Origin: Bacteroidota bacterium
Lineage (GTDB): Bacteria > Bacteroidota > Bacteroidia > AKYH767-A > 2013-40CM-41-45
Assembly: GCA_016711505.1 (NCBI GenBank)
Contig: JADJSV010000009.1
Span: 1-64,000, forward strand
Reading direction: 5' to 3'
DNA: 64,000 nucleotides
Under the pieces are notes generated by a model, which saw only the letters and a list, made by a program, of their open reading frames with translations, searched no databases and was not told where the DNA came from. A program made the translations under genes and the position numbers. Numbering within the stretch: position 1 is the first letter of the stretch; each line of letters begins with the position of its first letter. This document shows positions 61,803 to 64,000 of the stretch, piece by piece.

Positions 61803-63275
61803 TCATCTGAATGCTGGTTTTATTATTGAATGTATTTTCATCAAGGCATAACAAATATCGAAAGGAATTTTTTCTCGATATAAATGAAAATGTTGTCCCA
61901 TCTGAAATGCAATTCCATCCATACCGAAACGTGTGTTCTCGTCTTCAGCAAGATTTAATTTCAGGTGATTGTTTCCTACTACTCTCGACATTCCTGTATC
62001 ACGTACATTGTCGATACGGAAAACAGGATTCATATTTCCCGGACCAAATGGTGCAAATTGTTTGAGGATATTAAAAAACGCCGGAGTAATTTCTGACAAT
62101 TTCAGCATTGAATCAATTTCAATTTCCTGTGTCAGACTGTTTTCTTCAATTGTAGAAGCAACAATTTCTTCAAAGCGTTCTTTGAACTTTTCAATATTCT
62201 CGATTTTCATTGTCAATCCTGCAGCATACATATGTCCACCGAATTGTTCAAGCAGATCACTGCAACTTTCAATTGCATTATATATATCGAAATCTTTTAC
62301 AGATCGGGCAGAACCCGTTGCCATACCATTTGATTCTGTGAGAATGATAGTAGGGCGATAATATTTTTCTGTCAACCGGGAAGCAACAATTCCGATCACA
62401 CCTTTATGCCAGTTTGCATTGAATAAAACTGTAGAGCGACGTCTGGAAAATTCAGGATCTGTCTGAATAAATGAAAAAGCTTCCTGTGTAATTTTCACAT
62501 CCAGGTTTTTGCGTTCTTCATTATGTTCTTTTATACGAAGAGAATTGGTAATTGCTATTGCAGCATTTTCAGAGATGAGCAATTCAACAGCATGACGTGC
62601 ATCGTGAATTCTTCCGGCTGCATTGATCCGCGGTCCTATGATGAATACAAGATCATTCACAGTAAGATTATAATGTGGCACTCTGCGGTCATCTTCCGTG
62701 ACATCTACAAACACAGGAACTTTTTCCATTTCAAGAATGGCTTTTATTCCCAAGCGTGGTTTGTAGTTCAATTGCTTTAATCCGAAATGAACCAGCACAC
62801 GATTTTCTCCTACAAGCGGAACGATATCGGCAGCAGTACTGATTGCTACCAGATCAAGATATTGTTCAATTTCTTTAAAAGGAATTTTATGTTTCTGCGC
62901 ATATCCTGAAATAAACTTGAACCCGATTCCGCATCCTGAAAGTTCGTCGAACGGATAAGTATCATCAGCACGTTTTGGATCCAGTACTGCAACAGCATCC
63001 GGCAATGTATCGCCCGGACGATGGTGATCGCAGATAATAAAATCGACACCCATTAATTTTGCAGCATGTACTTTATCGATTGATTTGATCCCGCAATCAA
63101 GTGCAATGATCAATTTGAAATCATTCAACGCTGCGTATTCAATTCCGGCAGTTGAAACGCCATAACCTTCTTTGTAACGATCGGGCAGATAGAAATCTAC
63201 ATTTTCATAAAAGCTTTTGATGAAAGAGTAAACCAAATGCAACGGCAGTTGTTCCGTCAACATCATAATCACCAT
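61803..63275 (-). CDS. recJ: Single-stranded-DNA exonuclease RecJ, main part (frame broken at both ends)
   Basis: 490 codons holding most of RecJ: after 'LVYSFIKSFYENVDFYLPDRYKEGYG' come 'IIALDCGIKS', 'VDFIICDHHRPGD' (DHH metal motif), 'LDLVAISTAADIVPLVGENR', 'GPRINAAGRI', 'GVIGIVASRLTEKYYRPTIIL' and 'GHMYAAGL' (DHHA1), and an OB-fold. RecJ degrades ssDNA 5' to 3' in recombination and repair. The first ~14 residues are out of frame; the real N-terminus is in 63205-63543. At the 3' end, one base missing at 61841-61842 truncates it; the other frame gives 'DENTFNNKTSIQMNVKDIKLK' and stops at 61777-61779, so the gene likely spans 63543-61777. Confidence 0.9.
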   Translation of the reverse strand: MVIMMLTEQLPLHLVYSFIKSFYENVDFYLPDRYKEGYGVSTAGIEYAALNDFKLIIALDCGIKSIDKVHAAKLMGVDFIICDHHRPGDTLPDAVAVLDPKRADDTYPFDELSGCGIGFKFISGYAQKHKIPFKEIEQYLDLVAISTAADIVPLVGENRVLVHFGLKQLNYKPRLGIKAILEMEKVPVFVDVTEDDRRVPHYNLTVNDLVFIIGPRINAAGRIHDARHAVELLISENAAIAITNSLRIKEHNEERKNLDVKITQEAFSFIQTDPEFSRRRSTVLFNANWHKGVIGIVASRLTEKYYRPTIILTESNGMATGSARSVKDFDIYNAIESCSDLLEQFGGHMYAAGLTMKIENIEKFKERFEEIVASTIEENSLTQEIEIDSMLKLSEITPAFFNILKQFAPFGPGNMNPVFRIDNVRDTGMSRVVGNNHLKLNLAEDENTRFGMDGIAFQMGQHFHLYREKIPFDICYALMKIHSIIKPAFR

Positions 63276-63543
63276 AGACTAAAATTTTCTCATTTCTTGC
63301 AATGGCTTCTTCTAAACGAATAACAGCCTTGTCCATATCGGTCATTAAAAAAGGATCATGCAGATCCGTTACCGAAGGCCGAAAGAAAAGTCGGGCCTGA
63401 TCAAATGTGGTGATCCCGCGACGAACCAGAAGATTAGCAAGAGTCTTGTTAATGTTCAGTTGCGAAGCGAGCGCACTGACCTGTTCCGGTTTCCCGTCAG
63501 GTTTCAATGCCCATCTTTTCTCACGAATTTCCACGTCTATCAT
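63205..63543 (-). CDS. recJ: RecJ, N-terminal part
   Basis: 112 codons: 'REKRWALKPDGKPEQVSALASQLNINKTLANLLVRRGI' and the first catalytic motif 'VYGDYDVDGTTAVA', followed by out-of-frame residues. The T-run encoding Ala-Leu (plus-strand A3 at 63235-63237) has one base too many: removing it turns 'AFGLLF' into 'ALVYSFIKS', the start of the main part. ATG at 63543 is chosen over TTG at 63555. With 61777-63275 this is one recJ gene of about 590 codons, normal for the family. Confidence 0.9.
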   Translation of the reverse strand: MIDVEIREKRWALKPDGKPEQVSALASQLNINKTLANLLVRRGITTFDQARLFFRPSVTDLHDPFLMTDMDKAVIRLEEAIARNEKILVYGDYDVDGTTAVAFGLLFHQKLL

Positions 63544-63699
63544 ACTGGGGTGCAAGATAACTAAAATGCACCCTTAAAATTAAGTTAACATTAAAAAGAA
63601 ACATACAAGATGTGGTGTATAACTCCAAACGATTGGTGAAATCATTATTTAAAGGGCAAAAAATTAAGTTTTCACTCTTAAATTATCATGAAACTTTCA

Positions 63700-64000
63700 T
63701 CATTCATTATCCTCATCATCTGCTGTATCCGCATCCACATCATGCTTAAAATTCTTTCCGGCAACAACGATTACTATTTCACCTTTCACTGTTTTTGCAG
63801 CGAAATGTTCTTTGCATTGCAATAAAGAACCGTGATAATTTTCTTCAAACATTTTAGAAATTTCCTTGAAACTCCTGCTCTTCTTTCGGGACCAAATATT
63901 GTTATGAATTGATCCAATGCTTTAACAAGTCGATAAGGTGATTCATAGAAAATCATTGTCCGTTCTTCTTCCCGTAATTTCTCCAGTCGTGTCACGGCCT
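63700..64000 (-). CDS. rsmI: 16S rRNA (cytidine(1402)-2'-O)-methyltransferase RsmI, C-terminal fragment (frameshifted)
   Basis: The gene runs off the window end. The open frame 'TRLEKLREEERTMIFYESPYRLVKALDQFITIFGPERRAGVSR' is the conserved C-terminal part of RsmI (the FYESPHR-type motif). After VSR the frame turns to 'KFLKCLKK' and stops at 63786. In another frame the expected sequence follows: 'EISKMFEENYHGSLLQCKEHFAAKTVKGEIVIVVAGK', with an acidic tail and stop at 63700-63702. One missing C in the plus-strand CC at 63864-63865 explains it. RsmI methylates C1402 in the ribosome decoding centre together with RsmH. Downstream genes on the same strand are recJ and the holin-like protein. Confidence 0.88.

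Overview
The window looks like chromosomal DNA of a free-living member of the Bacteroidota, probably a Chitinophagales/Sphingobacteriales/Flavobacteriales-type environmental lineage. The evidence is: many secreted proteins ending in type IX secretion (T9SS) sorting domains (type A 'PNP' tails and type B gliding-associated tails with SprB repeats); -7 boxes of the TAnnTTTG type, including a full TTTG-N19-TACTTTTG in front of a tRNA; the long form of IspG; the families DUF2723, DUF3098, DUF3108, DUF6089 and VF530; and a CarboxypepD_reg TonB-dependent receptor. I see no prophage, transposase, CRISPR array or recognisable defence island.

Layout. 1-4.3 kb: end of a Kir-type channel gene, a flippase-like membrane protein overlapping rfaE2, a small lipoprotein, and radA. 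4.4-22.5 kb: three giant surface proteins. One is a minus-strand LTD/CotH protein with eleven Ig-like repeats and a type A tail; the other two are tandem type B paralogues that differ mainly by five extra SprB repeats. 22.7-30.3 kb: a 4Fe-4S protein, a split M6 metalloprotease, a methyltransferase, tRNA-Gln, further split T9SS cargo genes, an OMP-like protein and a VF530 protein. 30.5-40.2 kb: DUF2723 membrane protein, polysaccharide deacetylase plus DUF6089 protein, a large helical protein of unknown role, a small T9SS protein and ispG. 40.2-48.5 kb: methyltransferase, a TonB-receptor/TPR/membrane/winged-helix operon with a near-perfect promoter, tryptophan 2,3-dioxygenase, DUF3108 and scpB. 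48.6-51.5 kb: two damaged tandem T9SS paralogues flanking tRNA-Val. 51.6-58.6 kb: leuS, divergent from an ftsX-DUF3098-uppP-truB-queA cluster (cell division, undecaprenyl recycling, tRNA modification). 58.6-64 kb: a dense repeat region, glutamate dehydrogenase, a small holin-family membrane protein, recJ, and the end of rsmI.

Two themes go beyond ordinary annotation. First, single-base indels, mostly in short homopolymers, break reading frames in genes that should be intact: leuS (twice), queA, recJ (twice), rsmI, the M6 protease and others. glutamate dehydrogenase also shows a compensated pair. Because essential housekeeping genes are hit, residual sequencing or assembly error is the simplest explanation, and the 'pseudogenes' here should be read with that in mind. 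Second, the intergenic DNA carries several repeat families: long hairpins with AACACAGAG-like arms, GACCCC/GGGGTC double palindromes, a four-copy 76-bp inverted unit, a perfect 29-bp hairpin nested inside another, and heptamer-rich arms. Most lie at gene ends, where they may act as terminators. They may be mobile, non-coding REP- or MITE-like elements.

I found no convincing wholly new multi-gene system. The best candidates for follow-up are the repeat families, the SprB expansion in the type B paralogues with their shared upstream element, and the TonB-receptor/TPR/5-TM/winged-helix operon.
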